This document shows positions 51,324 to 60,478 of a stretch of DNA of 64,000 nt, in pieces (position 1 is the first letter of the stretch; every line of letters starts with the position of its first letter). Both the position numbers and the translations under genes were made by a program. Source of the stretch: UBA1259 sp964453915 (GTDB lineage: Bacteria > Bacillota > Clostridia > Christensenellales > Borkfalkiaceae). The notes under the pieces were generated by a model that was given only the letters and a program-made list of their open reading frames with translations, had not been told where the DNA came from and searched no databases. The DNA lies in NCBI GenBank assembly GCA_964453915.1, contig CAYVPW010000001.1:1-64000 (forward strand). The letters run 5' to 3'.

Positions 51324-51356
51324 AAAAAGATATGAGAACGGAAAACCGTTCTCATA
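51324..51356 (-). terminator. Leader terminator/attenuator of the rimP-nusA-infB operon
   Basis: ATGAGAACGG (51332-51341) and CCGTTCTCAT (51346-51355) form an 11-bp stem with an AAAA loop, and a T-run (51328-51324) follows on the minus strand. It lies after the operon promoter and just before the rimP ribosome binding site. Confidence 0.75.
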
Positions 51357-51394
51357 AGTCAAGCATAACTATATCAGTACCATAATATTACCAT

Positions 51395-51424
51395 ATTATA
51401 CTTATAATTGCAAGCGTTTTTCAA
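51395..51424 (-). promoter_or_regulatory. Promoter(s) of the rimP-nusA-infB operon
   Basis: On the minus strand TTGAAA (51424-51419) and a perfect TATAAT (51400-51395) are separated by 18 bases. An overlapping alternative is TTGCAA (51413-51408) with TAATAT (51390-51385), 17 bases apart. Confidence 0.65.
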
Positions 51425-51452
51425 AAGTTTTTTACTCTTTACCAAACGATTT

Positions 51453-52985
51453 TCAATCTTTTGCACCGTACTTTATTTTCATAAGTTCAACAAAAATCTC
51501 CGCCGTGGCATAAGCATCCGACAACGCTCTGTGATGGTGAAAGGTAATGTTAAAATAATCCGCCAAGGTATGTAAATCGTTTCTTCTTAAAGAAGGTATA
51601 CACGCCCTGCTCATCTCAACGGTATCTAAAACCCTGTTTTTCACCTCGTAGTCTTCAGCTCCGGCAAAACGCTTTATAAATTTAACGTCAAAATCGGCGT
51701 TATGGGCAACCAAAACCGAATTTTCTATAAACTTCATAAAATCTGGTATTACCGCGGAAATTTTAGGTGCATCCTTAACCATTTCTTCCGTTATTCCCGT
51801 AAGTTTTACTATCTCTTGCGTTATGGGGTAATCGGGCTTAATCAAGGTGGTAAACTGTTCCGTTAACTTTCCGCCGCTAACTTTAACCGCACCTATTTCC
51901 GTAATGCCGTTGCTCATAAGTTCTAACCCGGTCGTTTCTAAATCAAAAACAACGTAGTCCGTTTTTGTAAGTTCTTCCGGCAAAACGTCCTCCCCGTCGA
52001 AAACGCTTTTTATCTTTACGGTAGAAGTAGCCGAAGGGAAAATTAAAGAATAATTTTGCGGCGCAGTTTTTTTGAACTTATCTTTTTTAACGAAATCTTT
52101 CGGAAAAGTACATCTGTTTATTTTATCAAACGTGACGGATTTTCTTCCGTTATACTCTCCTACCCTTCCGTGAACAATAATCTCATCGTCCACTTTAAGT
52201 TCTTTAATCTTTGCATATGTGTTTTTTCTTGTAAAATACACGCCGCTGGTTCTTCCCGTCGTATCGTCTAAGTGGAGAATAAAAAAAGGCTTTCCGTTTT
52301 TAGTTTCTCTCTCCGCAATGTCCGTAATTTTTCCGCAAACCGTAATATCTCCGCTTGTTGCGTCTTCTATATAAACGGCTGTATCCTCCATCAAAGGGTC
52401 GTCTATAGGCACTACGTCTTTTACTTTTATCGTTCTGTGTTCTATCTTTTGAAGTTGACTTGAATAAACTTCTTCCGATAAAAGCGAAATACTTTCTTCC
52501 GGCTCTTTAATCTCCGTTCCACCCGCAAAATCCGAACAAAACTTTTTAGATAAATAAGCGTTAAGTTTAGTTATCGCTCCGGATTTTGATAAATAATCGG
52601 CATTGTCCTCGGTAAGTCTTATCACGTACTTTACCAAGTCGCCCATCACGGTGCTTCTCACATCCGTGTTTTTCAAAAAAATAGAAACCGAAGGATAGTT
52701 TTCCGATAAATATTTTACTATTTCGTTGTTTATCAACTCGTCATTAGAAACTATTTTAGAAAAGTAAACATTGACCTTTTCAAAAACTCTCGGCGTTTCT
52801 TCCCTAAGTAATCGCCACGCCTTTTTTTGCACTTCTTCGCTTACTACGTTTTCGCAAATAAAAACGTACTTTATTCTCTTTTCTTTTTTTACGACTTCTA
52901 TGCTCGAAATTCTGGCGTTTTTAACACTTTCGCCTATCTCGCGAATTTCTTGCAATATCTCATCTGCGGTTTTTAACGCAAACAT
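51453..52985 (-). CDS. PolC-like protein reduced to N-domain, OB fold and 3'-5' exonuclease
   Basis: A 510-residue protein at the conserved polC locus between ispG and rimP. Residues 1-190 match the PolC N-terminal domain; 195-290 are the OB fold (ITVCGKITDIAERETKNG, DDEIIVHGRVG); 343-505 are a complete DnaQ-type exonuclease with Asp348/Glu350 (FDLETTGL), Asp433 (HNADFD) and Asp490 (HHRALSDAYATA). The PHP domain that surrounds the exonuclease in PolC and the whole polymerase (about 900 residues) are missing. Only 137 bases without coding sequence separate it from rimP, so the rest is not simply frameshifted. It may be a separate proofreading subunit. Confidence 0.88.
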   Translation of the reverse strand: MFALKTADEILQEIREIGESVKNARISSIEVVKKEKRIKYVFICENVVSEEVQKKAWRLLREETPRVFEKVNVYFSKIVSNDELINNEIVKYLSENYPSVSIFLKNTDVRSTVMGDLVKYVIRLTEDNADYLSKSGAITKLNAYLSKKFCSDFAGGTEIKEPEESISLLSEEVYSSQLQKIEHRTIKVKDVVPIDDPLMEDTAVYIEDATSGDITVCGKITDIAERETKNGKPFFILHLDDTTGRTSGVYFTRKNTYAKIKELKVDDEIIVHGRVGEYNGRKSVTFDKINRCTFPKDFVKKDKFKKTAPQNYSLIFPSATSTVKIKSVFDGEDVLPEELTKTDYVVFDLETTGLELMSNGITEIGAVKVSGGKLTEQFTTLIKPDYPITQEIVKLTGITEEMVKDAPKISAVIPDFMKFIENSVLVAHNADFDVKFIKRFAGAEDYEVKNRVLDTVEMSRACIPSLRRNDLHTLADYFNITFHHHRALSDAYATAEIFVELMKIKYGAKD

Positions 52986-54013
52986 TTGTCTATCTCCTTA
53001 AAGAACTCTTTTTTAACGTCCTCTTTTTTTACTTTTTTTATTATCTTTCCTTTAACGAAAATAACACAGCAATCCTTTCCGCCCGCAATACCCAAATCCG
53101 CATCGCTAGCCTCTCCGGGTCCGTTTACAACGCACCCCATCACCGCTATTTTAACTGGCTTATCCGCACCTTTTACGTATTCTTCTACTTCTTTTGCAAA
53201 ATTCATACAGTCCCACTCACATCTTCCGCAAGTAGGGCACGCCACTATTCTCGCTCCGCAATCCATAAGTTCTAAGCCGGATAAAATCGCCTTTGCCGCA
53301 ACCACTTCTCTTACGGGGTCTGCGGACAAACTAACCCTAATCGTATCGCCTATCCCCCTCAACAAAAGCGAACCTATCCCCATAGAATTAAGAACCACGC
53401 CGTTATATTCAGTTCCAGCCTCCGTGACTCCTAAATGCAAAGGATAATCGGTGCGACCGGCAACGTATTCATACGCCTTCACCATAAGTGGAACGGAAGA
53501 GGCTTTTACGGATATTACTATATCTTCCACCCCGTATTTTTCTAAAATCCCAACGCTTTTTAAGGCGCTTTCTCCAAGCGAAATCTCGTTTTTGCCATAC
53601 TTTGCCAAAAACTCTTTTTCTATACTGCCCGTGTTAGAACCTACCCTGACGGGAACGCCGTAGGTCTTTAACGCCTCCGCAACCTTTTTAACGTTTTCTT
53701 CCCCGCCGATGTTTCCGGGATTTATACGAATTTTATCCGCACCGTTTTTTATACTTTCTATCGCAAGATTATAATCGAAATGTATATCCGCAACCAGCGG
53801 CACGTCTACTTGTTTCTTTATCTCTTTAATCGCACGGGCATCATCTAAATCCAAAACGGAAAATCTTACGATATCACACCCGACTTTTTTTAATCTTTCT
53901 ATTTCTTTTACAGCTTCTTTTACGTTATTCAATCTAAAAGTAGACATAGATTGAATTGCTATCTTTTCTCCGCCGCCTATAAAAACGTTTCCTATTTTTA
54001 CTTTTTTACTCAC
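52973..54013 (-). CDS. ispG: 4-hydroxy-3-methylbut-2-enyl diphosphate synthase (IspG)
   Basis: A 346-residue Fe-S enzyme of the MEP isoprenoid pathway. It has a TIM barrel (IQSMSTFRL, VADIHFDYNLA, RINPGNIGG) followed by the [4Fe-4S] domain with Cys in ACPTCGRCEWDC and the GCVVNGPGEA segment. The start is GTG at 54013. It has its own promoter at 54053-54081 and overlaps the PolC-like gene by 13 bases. In many Clostridia dxr and rseP come before ispG; here a phage-like cassette sits there. Confidence 0.95.
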   Translation of the reverse strand: MSKKVKIGNVFIGGGEKIAIQSMSTFRLNNVKEAVKEIERLKKVGCDIVRFSVLDLDDARAIKEIKKQVDVPLVADIHFDYNLAIESIKNGADKIRINPGNIGGEENVKKVAEALKTYGVPVRVGSNTGSIEKEFLAKYGKNEISLGESALKSVGILEKYGVEDIVISVKASSVPLMVKAYEYVAGRTDYPLHLGVTEAGTEYNGVVLNSMGIGSLLLRGIGDTIRVSLSADPVREVVAAKAILSGLELMDCGARIVACPTCGRCEWDCMNFAKEVEEYVKGADKPVKIAVMGCVVNGPGEASDADLGIAGGKDCCVIFVKGKIIKKVKKEDVKKEFFKEIDKCLR

Positions 54014-54052
54014 TTTAACACCAACGACACTAAGTATTTATCTTATTAAAAT

Positions 54053-54081
54053 ATATTAACACACGGGGCGTGATAAGTCAA
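54053..54081 (-). promoter_or_regulatory. Promoter of ispG
   Basis: On the minus strand TTGACT (54081-54076) and TAATAT (54058-54053) are separated by 17 bases. Confidence 0.7.
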
Positions 54082-54138
54082 AATATTTTTAAAATATATA
54101 ATTGCTGCAAATAGTAAAAAAAGAATAAAATCAGTAAC

Positions 54139-54166
54139 AAAAAAGGCGGCAAACTCACCGCCTTTT
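54139..54166 (-). terminator. Terminator of the phage-like cassette
   Basis: AAAAGGCGG (54141-54149) pairs with CCGCCTTTT (54158-54166); a T-run follows on the minus strand. It closes the cassette before the ispG promoter. Confidence 0.85.
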
Positions 54167-54197
54167 ATTTGGAGAGTAAAATTCGGCTATTTGCCGA

Positions 54198-55091
54198 TTA
54201 CTCCGCTTTAAGTTTATACCTGTACAATAAATCTTGATAATAGTCGTCTAAATAAACAATCAATTTAGTTTCTTGCTTAATATCCGAATAAGCCGTTGAA
54301 GGTTGCAGCGAATCGTAATATCCTGCAACGCAATTTAATACGTCTTGATAATATCCCATTTCTATCAATTCGTCTTTAGAAAGTTCACTCGCCTTTATTT
54401 GTATATATTTAAGTTCTAAATTAGCGTTTATTTGCATTAAACTGTTTGCATATCTTATCTCTTTTTCTTGCAAACCGTTATTATACTTAAACCTTTCTTT
54501 TCTGTTTTCGCTTATTTCGTCTTTAAGTTCCTGCACCTTTGCGTTTAATTTTTTTTCAAAAAGCGTTTCAAACCTGCTTTCCGCTTCGTTTAGTGCTTTG
54601 CCATAAGTTTTTATCAATGCTTTTAACCTAGCTTCTTCTTTACCTTTTTCCGCTTTTAAATCTTTTATTTCTCGTTCCGTTTCCTTATCTAAACCAAGCG
54701 TTTTATCGGCAAACAGCCCCGAATCTGTTATTCCGTTTTTACGATATGCCGTGCGATATTTTTTTAATGCTTCCGAATGTGCCGAACGGATTTTTTCTTC
54801 TCTTTCCGTAAAAACGGAATTGTTTTCTATAATTTTCAATTCCAACTCGGCTATCTTATCCGTTAAATTGTTTTTATATTCAAACAGAGTTTTTTCTTTT
54901 TCCACGCCCAAAAGCGTTTCTGCTTTTGCGGTTATTTCTTCTTCCGTAGGGTCTTCGTTTTCCATTCTTTCAAGCGCTAGTTCTTCTAATTGCACACCCT
55001 CGTAATCCATTCTTTTTATTCTGTAATAATGAAATATTTCAGATAAAACTACGTACATTCCTTCTTTCGTAGTGGGTTTTTCAAACTGCAT
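54198..55091 (-). CDS. Coiled-coil protein, last gene of the phage-like cassette
   Basis: A 297-residue, Lys/Glu-rich protein with a long central coiled coil (about residues 70-220) and no signal peptide or membrane helix. The N-terminal 60 residues and the Tyr-rich C-terminus (YLDDYYQDLLYRY) look globular. No family is recognised. In P22-like gene order this position would hold tail-needle or injection proteins, so a structural role in the particle is plausible but unproven. It is 10 bases after the gp10-like gene and is followed by the cassette terminator. Confidence 0.65.
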   Translation of the reverse strand: MQFEKPTTKEGMYVVLSEIFHYYRIKRMDYEGVQLEELALERMENEDPTEEEITAKAETLLGVEKEKTLFEYKNNLTDKIAELELKIIENNSVFTEREEKIRSAHSEALKKYRTAYRKNGITDSGLFADKTLGLDKETEREIKDLKAEKGKEEARLKALIKTYGKALNEAESRFETLFEKKLNAKVQELKDEISENRKERFKYNNGLQEKEIRYANSLMQINANLELKYIQIKASELSKDELIEMGYYQDVLNCVAGYYDSLQPSTAYSDIKQETKLIVYLDDYYQDLLYRYKLKAE

Positions 55092-55101
55092 AATTCATCT
55101 C

Positions 55102-56337
55102 CTATTTTCTATAAAAAAACGACAATTCGCTTATGCAAAAATCTTTCTCTTCACTGAAAAGCTCTACAATAAAACCGTCGGAAAACACACGGGTGCTTAA
55201 AATATTGTTTCCGCTATTTAGTGTAAAACTTCTGCTTTCGTATTTGCCTTTTACTTTCAAAAGCGCCTTACCCGACGATTTTATTTTGATTTTATAAAGA
55301 GTTTTTGCACCGTCCTCTCCAAAATCGAACGCATGACTCTGCCATTTCTTTGCGCAAGATTTTTCTTTTACAAGGCTGCCGTATGCGTTTAAATTGTAAT
55401 TAAACACATATCCGCCGTCGCAAAACAACAGACTTTCGGCATCAACGAAAAAATCGTTTTTTGCGATCCCGTCGTAAACGTAAAATTTTCTTTTTCCGTT
55501 TTGATCGTTTACGGATAAAACGTAAAGATTATCCGCTTCCGCCGCCTCCCCGATTACCGTATAATTTTTTAAATTAAAGTCGCAATCAACCTTAAAAACA
55601 GAACCGCCTTTATATCCGCAAAATCCTTGCAACTTATTTATAAAGTAAATCGTATTGCCTATTTTTTTAACCGTTTGTCCATCGCAAGCAATCGGAACGG
55701 TTTCTAAGTTTTTTATTTTAAATTCCGCAAGAGAATCGCTATAACTTAGTTCCGAAATACCACGCTTTCTAAAAATCACAAGTGAATCTTCCGTTTTAAC
55801 AAACCTTTCAACGGCACCGTATTTAGCGTCCAAATACAAAAAAGAAAAGTCTTTTGCTTTAAGCGCACCACTCTCTTCTTTGGGCAATAAAAAAATTTTT
55901 CTTCCTTTTCCTATAAACAGGTAATCACCAAAAATCTCGCAAGTAGTTCCGCAAGGAACGGCAAAGTCAAAGGTTGCATCGGTAATTATTTTTCCCAAAT
56001 TACAACATATCACCACAAAACCTTGCTTACCTTTATACTCTATAGGCAAAAGCATGGGAGGCTCTTTTAACCCTGCACACAGTTTTTTTACTCCTCCGCC
56101 AAATATTTCGTATAGTTCGCCTTCTTTTACATAAACGATAAACCTGCCGTTTACCGTATACGTTTTTATAACGTAAAATCTTTTATCTATACTTTTATCA
56201 AGCGCTACGGCGGGTGCGGCTATGATTTTATCTTCTAAAACCAGCACGCCTTCTTTTTCTTTGGTAAAGTATTTTAAAGAGTTTGGGCAATACTTTCCGT
56301 CCTTAAATTTAACCAACTCGATTTCGCTTATATTCAT
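55102..56337 (-). CDS. Putative P22 gp10-like packaged-DNA stabilisation protein
   Basis: A 411-residue, beta-rich, Cys- and Tyr-containing protein. The start is ATG 56337 because AAGGAG lies just upstream and the gene overlaps the preceding stop as TAATG; the longer frame is inside its neighbour. Repeated short strands of the YLFIGKGRKIFLL and YFINKLQGF type suggest a beta-propeller or beta-sandwich. In podoviruses of the P22 type the gene after the gp4-like adaptor encodes gp10, which plugs the head. Sequence alone does not prove homology; the call rests on order, size and fold type. Confidence 0.5.
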   Translation of the reverse strand: MNISEIELVKFKDGKYCPNSLKYFTKEKEGVLVLEDKIIAAPAVALDKSIDKRFYVIKTYTVNGRFIVYVKEGELYEIFGGGVKKLCAGLKEPPMLLPIEYKGKQGFVVICCNLGKIITDATFDFAVPCGTTCEIFGDYLFIGKGRKIFLLPKEESGALKAKDFSFLYLDAKYGAVERFVKTEDSLVIFRKRGISELSYSDSLAEFKIKNLETVPIACDGQTVKKIGNTIYFINKLQGFCGYKGGSVFKVDCDFNLKNYTVIGEAAEADNLYVLSVNDQNGKRKFYVYDGIAKNDFFVDAESLLFCDGGYVFNYNLNAYGSLVKEKSCAKKWQSHAFDFGEDGAKTLYKIKIKSSGKALLKVKGKYESRSFTLNSGNNILSTRVFSDGFIVELFSEEKDFCISELSFFYRK

Positions 56338-56897
56338 TAGATAAATCTCCTTGCCCTTAAAACTTTGTTTTTGGGAGGTATCAACTGTGAAAGTGCGTCC
56401 GTAAATCTTTTTCTCCACATAACACTTTCGTCAAAAGCCCTTTCGGTTATACAAAATTCGGCTGCGACGCCGTAAGCGATTACTCTGGCTGATATAACGT
56501 TTTCTTTATAACCTATCTCGTCCGTCAAACCGTAAACGGGCGGCAAATAATTATACTCTACGGAATATTCCGAATAAACGGTTTCGATATATTCGGCGTT
56601 CTGCGTATAGCTTATATCTTTTCCGTCGTCATCATAAGCACCCGTAATCTCTAAAACCGTTTCGGGAAAATCTTTATAATAAATTCTTCCGTTATCCGTT
56701 TTGAAAGTTCTTTTTTTAGTCATAGGTAAATAACTTGCCGACAGTTCGTTTACTACTAAGTTTGCACACCTTGTAAATATATCCACCGTTGATAAAACGT
56801 TATCATCCGTATCGGCGTTTTCGTTATCTAAATATTTAATCACGTTTTCTCTTCCTAAAAACGTAGCAGAGTACCTTACCACCTCTTTGATATTCAT
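56337..56897 (-). CDS. Putative head-completion/portal adaptor protein (gp4-like)
   Basis: A 186-residue protein with a helical N-terminus (NIKEVVRYSATFLGRENVIKYL), a central beta region (YYKDFPETVLEITGAYDDDG) and a helical C-terminus (RVIAYGVAAEFCITERAFDE). This layout and the position directly after the major capsid gene fit head-tail connector/adaptor proteins. No catalytic motif is seen. It is 71 bases after the capsid gene, with AAGGAG before the ATG. Confidence 0.6.
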   Translation of the reverse strand: MNIKEVVRYSATFLGRENVIKYLDNENADTDDNVLSTVDIFTRCANLVVNELSASYLPMTKKRTFKTDNGRIYYKDFPETVLEITGAYDDDGKDISYTQNAEYIETVYSEYSVEYNYLPPVYGLTDEIGYKENVISARVIAYGVAAEFCITERAFDESVMWRKRFTDALSQLIPPKNKVLRARRFI

Positions 56898-56968
56898 AGT
56901 TTTCTCCTTTTTTTCGCCGTAAAACTTTCGGGCGGAAAAATCCGCCCGAACATTTCTTTTGTTTTTTA

Positions 56969-58135
56969 TTAAGCTTCCGTAATGCCGGAAATCATTCCTT
57001 GTCCGTTTGGTCTAGAACAAATAAGGTCAGCATATTTTACCAAAGTCGCCGTATAAACGGGCTTGCCCGCAACTTGTTTTAGCACCTTGCCGTCTTCGCC
57101 CTCTAACCACTGCCAATCGCAAAGTTGATGAAGTGCAAAGTCTTCGGTGTTCAATAAATACATAGTGCCGTCCGGACAAAATCTATCCGCAACAATGGGA
57201 ATACCGTTATAACTCATCGCCTTATAACCGCCCACAAGTTCAACAGTGTCTATCACGCGCTTGTTTTGAGCAAACAACTTTTGAAGTTCTCTTCTAACAC
57301 CCCAAGAGCAAACTATAAAGTTTACGGTTCCGCCGCTTTGCTCTTCTATTGTATCAATCGCTTGTTGAATATCCAGTTCGGAGATTTCACCCGCACTTTT
57401 CTTAACGTAAGGTTTTAACCAACCGTGCGTAGTTTTAGAAAGCCCGTAAATAGAACCTTCCTCGCTAAAAATTGCTTTTAATCCGGTCAATTCGTTGTTA
57501 TAAGAGCCTTGAACGGTCAAAACGGTATCAACCAAACCGCTTTCGTCCGCAACGCTTCCCGCAAGTTTAATCGTCTTTGCATTTCTATCTACAAAAACAA
57601 CTCTCTTACCCGCCGCAACTATTTCGCCGTCGGAATCTCTAAAATCAACTACCATACCTTCTATAACGTTTTTAACGCTATCCAAAGTAATAACGCCGCT
57701 TGCCGCAGCGGAAACCGTGGCTATTTCTCCGGAACCGTCGCCGAACAACATTCTGCCGAAGTTAAAAGAGGACGCCTTTAACAACCCTTCCATTTCGGAA
57801 TTTAGTAGACTCACAAACGCTCCGGAATTGTTTTCGGAAGCCCTTACCGCTTTATCCGAAATCTCTATAGTTCCGTAAAGGTTTTTAAGACTTACCACAA
57901 ATTGTTCGTAATTGTTTCCCGTAGCGGAAGGGAGGTCTCCGTCTTCCGTGCCGGCACCTATACCGCCGTTCATTCCGTATATGGCAAGTTTTCTTACCTC
58001 CTTACCCCAAACGTCGTCGGTAGTCTGCTTTATCATAGATAAAAGCGGGTTGGTTTTTAAGTTAAGTTGCTCTGCAACCACGTCTAAATAAAAAGATTTT
58101 AACGCTTTATCCGCGTTAGTTAATGTCACTGCCAT
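56969..58135 (-). CDS. Phage major capsid protein (HK97-fold type)
   Basis: A 388-residue coat protein. It begins with the LTNADKALKSFYLDVVAEQL segment and shows the E-loop/spine pattern of P22-like and other HK97-fold coats: KKLAIYG-like strand, NNYEQFVVSLKNLYGTIEISDKAV, and a C-terminal FIVCSWGVRRELQKLF, YKAMSYNGIPIVADRF and LYLLNTEDFALHQL block. There is no N-terminal scaffold fusion; a separate scaffold lies upstream. AAGGAG precedes the ATG. It would form the particle shell. Confidence 0.85.
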   Translation of the reverse strand: MAVTLTNADKALKSFYLDVVAEQLNLKTNPLLSMIKQTTDDVWGKEVRKLAIYGMNGGIGAGTEDGDLPSATGNNYEQFVVSLKNLYGTIEISDKAVRASENNSGAFVSLLNSEMEGLLKASSFNFGRMLFGDGSGEIATVSAAASGVITLDSVKNVIEGMVVDFRDSDGEIVAAGKRVVFVDRNAKTIKLAGSVADESGLVDTVLTVQGSYNNELTGLKAIFSEEGSIYGLSKTTHGWLKPYVKKSAGEISELDIQQAIDTIEEQSGGTVNFIVCSWGVRRELQKLFAQNKRVIDTVELVGGYKAMSYNGIPIVADRFCPDGTMYLLNTEDFALHQLCDWQWLEGEDGKVLKQVAGKPVYTATLVKYADLICSRPNGQGMISGITEA

Positions 58136-58153
58136 TATAATTCTCCTTAAAAA

Positions 58154-58594
58154 TTATTGTAAAATTTCTTTTGCCAAAGCCCCCGCTTCCGCAAAGGTTT
58201 TCGGCTTGGCGACAGGCGTTTTCACGCTTACGCCGCCGTCGCTCATTAAAACCGCCGTTTGTTTTTTTCCTAACACGCCTTTAAGATATTCTTTAAGAAT
58301 ACCGTTTATTTCTTCGGTATTGTTCTTTTCTGCAACGTCTTGTTTCGTGTTTTCGGCAGTTCCCGCCGCGTAGCCGTCGGGGGAACTTTCTTTTCCCGAT
58401 AGCGCCGCCCCCTCTAACTCTTTTAGCCTTTGACAGCGTTTGGTAAACTCTGACTGTAAAGAGTTATACGCATTAAGAAGGGCATTTACGTCCTTAAACT
58501 TACCTAAAAAGGCATTTTCGCTTTTCCCGCCATTATCTATTTCCGCACTTGCGGCGTCGGGCGCCACTGTCTCTTTAACGATAGTTTCTTCCAT
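58154..58594 (-). CDS. Putative capsid scaffolding protein
   Basis: A 146-residue, acidic, Ala/Glu-rich, mostly helical protein. The FLGKFKDVNALLNAYNSLQSEF segment near residue 30 resembles the conserved motif of podoviral and siphoviral scaffold proteins. Location between portal and capsid genes is the usual place. The C-terminus is basic. AAGGAG precedes the ATG. Confidence 0.7.
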   Translation of the reverse strand: MEETIVKETVAPDAASAEIDNGGKSENAFLGKFKDVNALLNAYNSLQSEFTKRCQRLKELEGAALSGKESSPDGYAAGTAENTKQDVAEKNNTEEINGILKEYLKGVLGKKQTAVLMSDGGVSVKTPVAKPKTFAEAGALAKEILQ

Positions 58595-58618
58595 ATTCTT
58601 AATTCTCCTTGTAATTCT

Positions 58619-60475
58619 TTATTTTTCCGTAAGCATATTTTTATGCGCCTTTACGTGAACAAAAAACCTTTCTTTTTGCTCATTATTTAGTTCGTCGTAT
58701 TCGCTTAAAAAATATCTCACGTGTTCGTCTATATGTATTTGATGATTATCTATCAAGTCAATATCCAAGCCGCTCTTTCTTATCTTTTCGTTTTCGCACT
58801 GAGCCTTTTCTTGATGAAGTCTTGACAATCCTTTTTGATAATCTAAGTCTTTATACCCTAAAAGAGTAAGCACCTTTTCTTTTGTAGAAGTATCTATTTT
58901 CCCGTCTTCGGAATTTAACAAGCCGCTTTCGTAAAGCTTAAATACCATCTCTTTTTTTTGAGAATCCGTGTAAAGCAACTCGTTTTCGCCGTCCATATAA
59001 ACGTCGTCCGAAAAAGCCGTTGACTTATCGGCATAATAAATCCTAGTTTTTTCAAATTCGTCTACACACTTAATCGCCCTTATTCCCGACAAAAATTGTT
59101 GATACAACCTTAAAACGTGTTTTGCAACCGCTATAAAAGAACGCCTTATACTCTCCGCAGACATAATAAGTCTTTGATTGTCTTGGTCAACCAAAATTTC
59201 CAAAGCCGTTCCGCTAGATACGTTTGCGTTATTAGAACTGCTGCTAACGTCCGAAACTCCGCTTATAATGGTAAACTCGTTTATAAGCTTACTCTCTTCA
59301 TCTGAAAAATCAGAAGGTATAGAATTTATCTCCATCATTTCGGGTGCTTTAGATCCTTGCCTATACACCAAAATTTTACCGGGGGAAAGCCCTTCTTCGG
59401 ATAAATCGTCTACGTCTACCGATCCGTCCTCAACGGTCATAACCCCGTTAGAAAGCCTGTTCAAAAACTCGTGTTTTCTGTTTTTTACCGCATTAAACGC
59501 TCGCTGCACGGGTATAAGCCTTTCTATCACGCTAGTTCCGAAAAAACTTCCGCATTGAGAATACGCTTCTTGTTTTACAAAAGGAATACCCCTTTTCCCG
59601 TTTTCGCCGCAAATATACGGAAGTTCTCCGTAATACAACAACCTATCTCCGGCAACCACTATAAGCCTTCCTTGCGGATAATCGGAATCCGGCGCAACGT
59701 ATTTTTCTATAACCGTCACTGCGTTTTTAAGTTTTTTCTTTCCGTTCTTTTTACCTTTCATTGCGAAATCTATAACGGATAAATCGTTAACGTCTACATC
59801 CTTTCCGACAAGTTCCACACCGTATTTTTCTTTAACGACCGAAACGGGCACTGCTTTTGCGTGTATAACGGAAGAACAGCTTTCTATATTTTCGGCGTAA
59901 AGATTATCCGGAAATATCTCAAACGGCGAAACCGCCGCAATCTTTACTTCACCTTCATAAACGTCTTTTCCGTCGTAAACACCAACCTTGTTCCCTCCGT
60001 CGTTATCCCATATAATCTTATAAAATCCCGTGCCGCAAGATTCGCTCCAAGAATTCACTTGATTTATAACTCTCTCTATATCGTTTCTTTTAAGTGCTTC
60101 CGCAATCAACTTTTCCGCAAGGTTAGCGCTTTTAACGTCTTCGTCGTCATCGGTTTTAGGGCGAACGCTTAAATTAGGCAGCACTCTAGAAAGTTTTGCC
60201 AAACGGGTTTCAACAATGGGCGCAATGTGATTAAAAACGCCGCGGTTTTGCCAGCAAAACCCCTTGTTTTCTAAAACCAACTCTCCCCTGCCGTTTATTC
60301 CGCAGTATTGATTACCCGTTAAAAAGTTTATATTTAATTCCCACTGCCTTTCTAAAAACAGTCTTTCCCTCTGTCTTTCTTCAAAATCGGAAACCGTTTC
60401 ATAAACAAGTTCTTCAATAAATCTTTCTCTGTCTTTGTCCTTTTGTTTTAACGCAGAATATTTATTTCTATTCAC
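58619..60475 (-). CDS. Phage portal protein, P22-like
   Basis: A 618-residue portal. The N-terminus carries ERQWELNINFLTGNQY and FNHIAPIVETRLAKLSRVLPNLSVRP, typical of P22-type portals. The wing and stem regions follow, with the VPVQRAFNAVKNRKHEFLNRL-type helix and the GTALEILVDQDNQRL segment. The start is GTG (60475) with GAGGAG just upstream. It lies 3 bases after the small terminase-like gene. A dodecameric ring at one capsid vertex is expected. Confidence 0.85.
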   Translation of the reverse strand: MNRNKYSALKQKDKDRERFIEELVYETVSDFEERQRERLFLERQWELNINFLTGNQYCGINGRGELVLENKGFCWQNRGVFNHIAPIVETRLAKLSRVLPNLSVRPKTDDDEDVKSANLAEKLIAEALKRNDIERVINQVNSWSESCGTGFYKIIWDNDGGNKVGVYDGKDVYEGEVKIAAVSPFEIFPDNLYAENIESCSSVIHAKAVPVSVVKEKYGVELVGKDVDVNDLSVIDFAMKGKKNGKKKLKNAVTVIEKYVAPDSDYPQGRLIVVAGDRLLYYGELPYICGENGKRGIPFVKQEAYSQCGSFFGTSVIERLIPVQRAFNAVKNRKHEFLNRLSNGVMTVEDGSVDVDDLSEEGLSPGKILVYRQGSKAPEMMEINSIPSDFSDEESKLINEFTIISGVSDVSSSSNNANVSSGTALEILVDQDNQRLIMSAESIRRSFIAVAKHVLRLYQQFLSGIRAIKCVDEFEKTRIYYADKSTAFSDDVYMDGENELLYTDSQKKEMVFKLYESGLLNSEDGKIDTSTKEKVLTLLGYKDLDYQKGLSRLHQEKAQCENEKIRKSGLDIDLIDNHQIHIDEHVRYFLSEYDELNNEQKERFFVHVKAHKNMLTEK

Positions 60476-60478
60476 CTT

